A DNA stretch of 28,904 nucleotides. Source: JAFDWI01 sp040255345 (GTDB taxonomy: Bacteria > Actinomycetota > Acidimicrobiia > Acidimicrobiales > Iamiaceae). The stretch is from the NCBI GenBank assembly GCA_040255345.1, contig JBDZUV010000027.1, positions 1 through 28,904 on the forward strand, written 5' to 3'. The position numbers and the translations under genes are program-made. Of this stretch, positions 28,028 to 28,904 are shown in pieces. The notes beneath the pieces are model-generated. The model was not told the origin of the DNA. It did not search any database and worked only from the letters and a program-made list of their open reading frames with translations. The number at the start of each line of letters is the position of its first letter. Positions within the stretch are counted from its first letter, which is position 1.

Positions 28028-28904
28028 GTGAGCGCCCGACCCGACGACAGCCACGTCACGCCAGGGTCGGTCGACGATCAGGCGACTGCGGTGAACCGAC
28101 CCGGGAGTGGTCCCGCGCGTCGGCCCGCCCGCCGGGTCTGGCCCGGTTACCTGTTCCTCGGCGTGCTCGCGCTGTATCTGTTCACCGCGGCCGGACAGTT
28201 CCAGACCGTCGACGCCGCACAGGAACTCGGGGTCGCGGTGTCACTGCGTCACGGCAACGGCGTCCGCAGTGATTTCCCCATCGGGGCCGCCGGCGGCACG
28301 AGCTTCGGGCGGAGCGGTCACGCCTATGCGGGGCACGACATCGGCTCGTCGCTGCTGTATCTCCCGTTCACCCTCATCCCCGGTACGGTCGAACACCGGG
28401 CGACGAGGTCGGCCGACGGCACCCCGACCGCTGGGCTCGTGCCGAACCGACGGCTGTACTTCGCCGCGTCGTTCCTCGCTCCGCTGCTCGGGGCCCTGAT
28501 CGTGCTGGTGTTCGCCCTGTTGCTCGACGAATCGGGGTTCGATCCGGCCACGGTCGTGGTCACGGCGCTGGCACTGGCCTTCACCACGACCATCTGGGTG
28601 TACGCGCACGTCTCGTTCGACTCGACCGCCACGGCGCTCGCCGTGCTGGCCGCACTGTGGTGTGCCGTGCGGTTCCTGCACCGCGGTGCGCCACGCGACG
28701 CGCTGGCCACCGGCACGTGTCTCGCCGCGGGCGTGCTCGTGCGCGTCGACACCCTGGTGATGGTTCCCTTCCTCGCACTCCCGGTGTTGATCGGCGCGTA
28801 CCGGCAACAGAAGCAACAGGTGGGGGCTCCCCTCAGGTCGCTCACGGCGGTCGTGGCCCCGGTCGCCGTCGCGGTCGCCGTCGCACTGGCCTACAACTGG
28901 TACC
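28028..28904 (+). CDS. multi-pass membrane protein, glycosyltransferase-like, partial (runs off right edge)
   Basis: The frame is open from GTG 28028 (an in-frame GTG at 28022 is also possible) to the window end, about 292 codons. After a polar N-terminus of about 38 residues come hydrophobic segments YLFLGVLALYLFTAAG, FLAPLLGALIVLVFALLL, VVVTALALAFTTTIWVYA and more. The loop between the first two segments carries GHAYAGHDIGSSLLYLPF, and an aqueous-side segment VSFDSTATALAVLAALW is seen. The style is that of GT-C/ArnT-like polyprenol-dependent glycosyltransferases or related envelope proteins, but no catalytic residue can be fixed. A TAGATT -10-like box at 28013-28018 lies 9 bp before the GTG, so a leaderless transcript is possible. 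The C-terminus is off-window. Confidence 0.75.
   Translation, partial: MSARPDDSHVTPGSVDDQATAVNRPGSGPARRPARRVWPGYLFLGVLALYLFTAAGQFQTVDAAQELGVAVSLRHGNGVRSDFPIGAAGGTSFGRSGHAYAGHDIGSSLLYLPFTLIPGTVEHRATRSADGTPTAGLVPNRRLYFAASFLAPLLGALIVLVFALLLDESGFDPATVVVTALALAFTTTIWVYAHVSFDSTATALAVLAALWCAVRFLHRGAPRDALATGTCLAAGVLVRVDTLVMVPFLALPVLIGAYRQQKQQVGAPLRSLTAVVAPVAVAVAVALAYNWY

Noticed and set aside
27874..28272. 132-aa plus-strand open frame upstream of the membrane protein
   Set aside because: It is Arg-rich without motifs and overlaps the start of the real membrane protein gene in another frame; the 27818-28021 gap seems to hold only divergent promoters.

Overview
The window looks like a chromosomal segment of a high-GC actinobacterium. 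The signs are strong G/C third-position bias, many GTG starts, stop/start overlaps of 4 bp, promoters that appear leaderless, and actinobacterial-style lipoproteins and a glycine-rich exported protein. An Acidimicrobiia (Ilumatobacter-like) origin is my best guess from the gene mix; no marker gene settles it. Two genes are cut by the window edges: an alpha/beta hydrolase on the left and a multi-pass membrane protein on the right.

Region 1 (1-8.9 kb) is a catabolic locus built around a LacI-type regulator. Leftward, lacI, a 749-aa Tat-exported putative lipoprotein and two Gfo/Idh/MocA oxidoreductases overlap end to end (11, 4 and 4 bp). Rightward, a dihydrodipicolinate-synthase-like aldolase/lyase and an Old Yellow Enzyme-type flavin oxidoreductase overlap by 4 bp. 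Between the two arms lies a perfect 16-bp LacI-type palindrome. The layout suggests uptake-side processing of a carbohydrate or related substrate outside the membrane, then oxidation, lyase and reduction steps inside; the substrate is unknown. Further left are a decayed plus-strand gene fragment and the edge hydrolase, which has Cys at the nucleophile elbow.

Region 2 (8.9-19.2 kb) is accessory. A glycine-rich exported protein is followed by visibly AT-richer DNA. This holds a leftward three-gene operon (secreted matrixin-like metalloprotease, lipoprotein, GT-C-like membrane protein) with a well-formed promoter, then a transposon graveyard. In the graveyard an IS3-family element is inserted, with a 6-bp target duplication, inside the transposase gene of an older element bounded by about 61-bp inverted repeats that each contain two subrepeats. 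Next come another lipoprotein gene, a frameshifted IS30-like element with recognisable inverted repeats, scraps of both transposases, a fragment of a vapBC junction, and a vapBC-like toxin-antitoxin pair whose antitoxin seems to have lost its stop codon.

Region 3 (19.3-28.9 kb) returns to host-like composition. It has D-alanine-D-alanine ligase, a convergent TetR regulator, and divergently from tetR a tightly coupled operon: a fatty acyl-CoA-reductase-like protein fused to a HAD phosphatase-like domain, a zinc alcohol dehydrogenase, a divergent LarA/DUF2088-like protein and a PlsC-type acyltransferase. A TetR-type palindrome sits between tetR and the operon. This set resembles a dedicated, apparently unassigned lipid or fatty-alcohol pathway and is the best candidate here for an undescribed system. 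A small lipoprotein and a partial membrane protein close the window.
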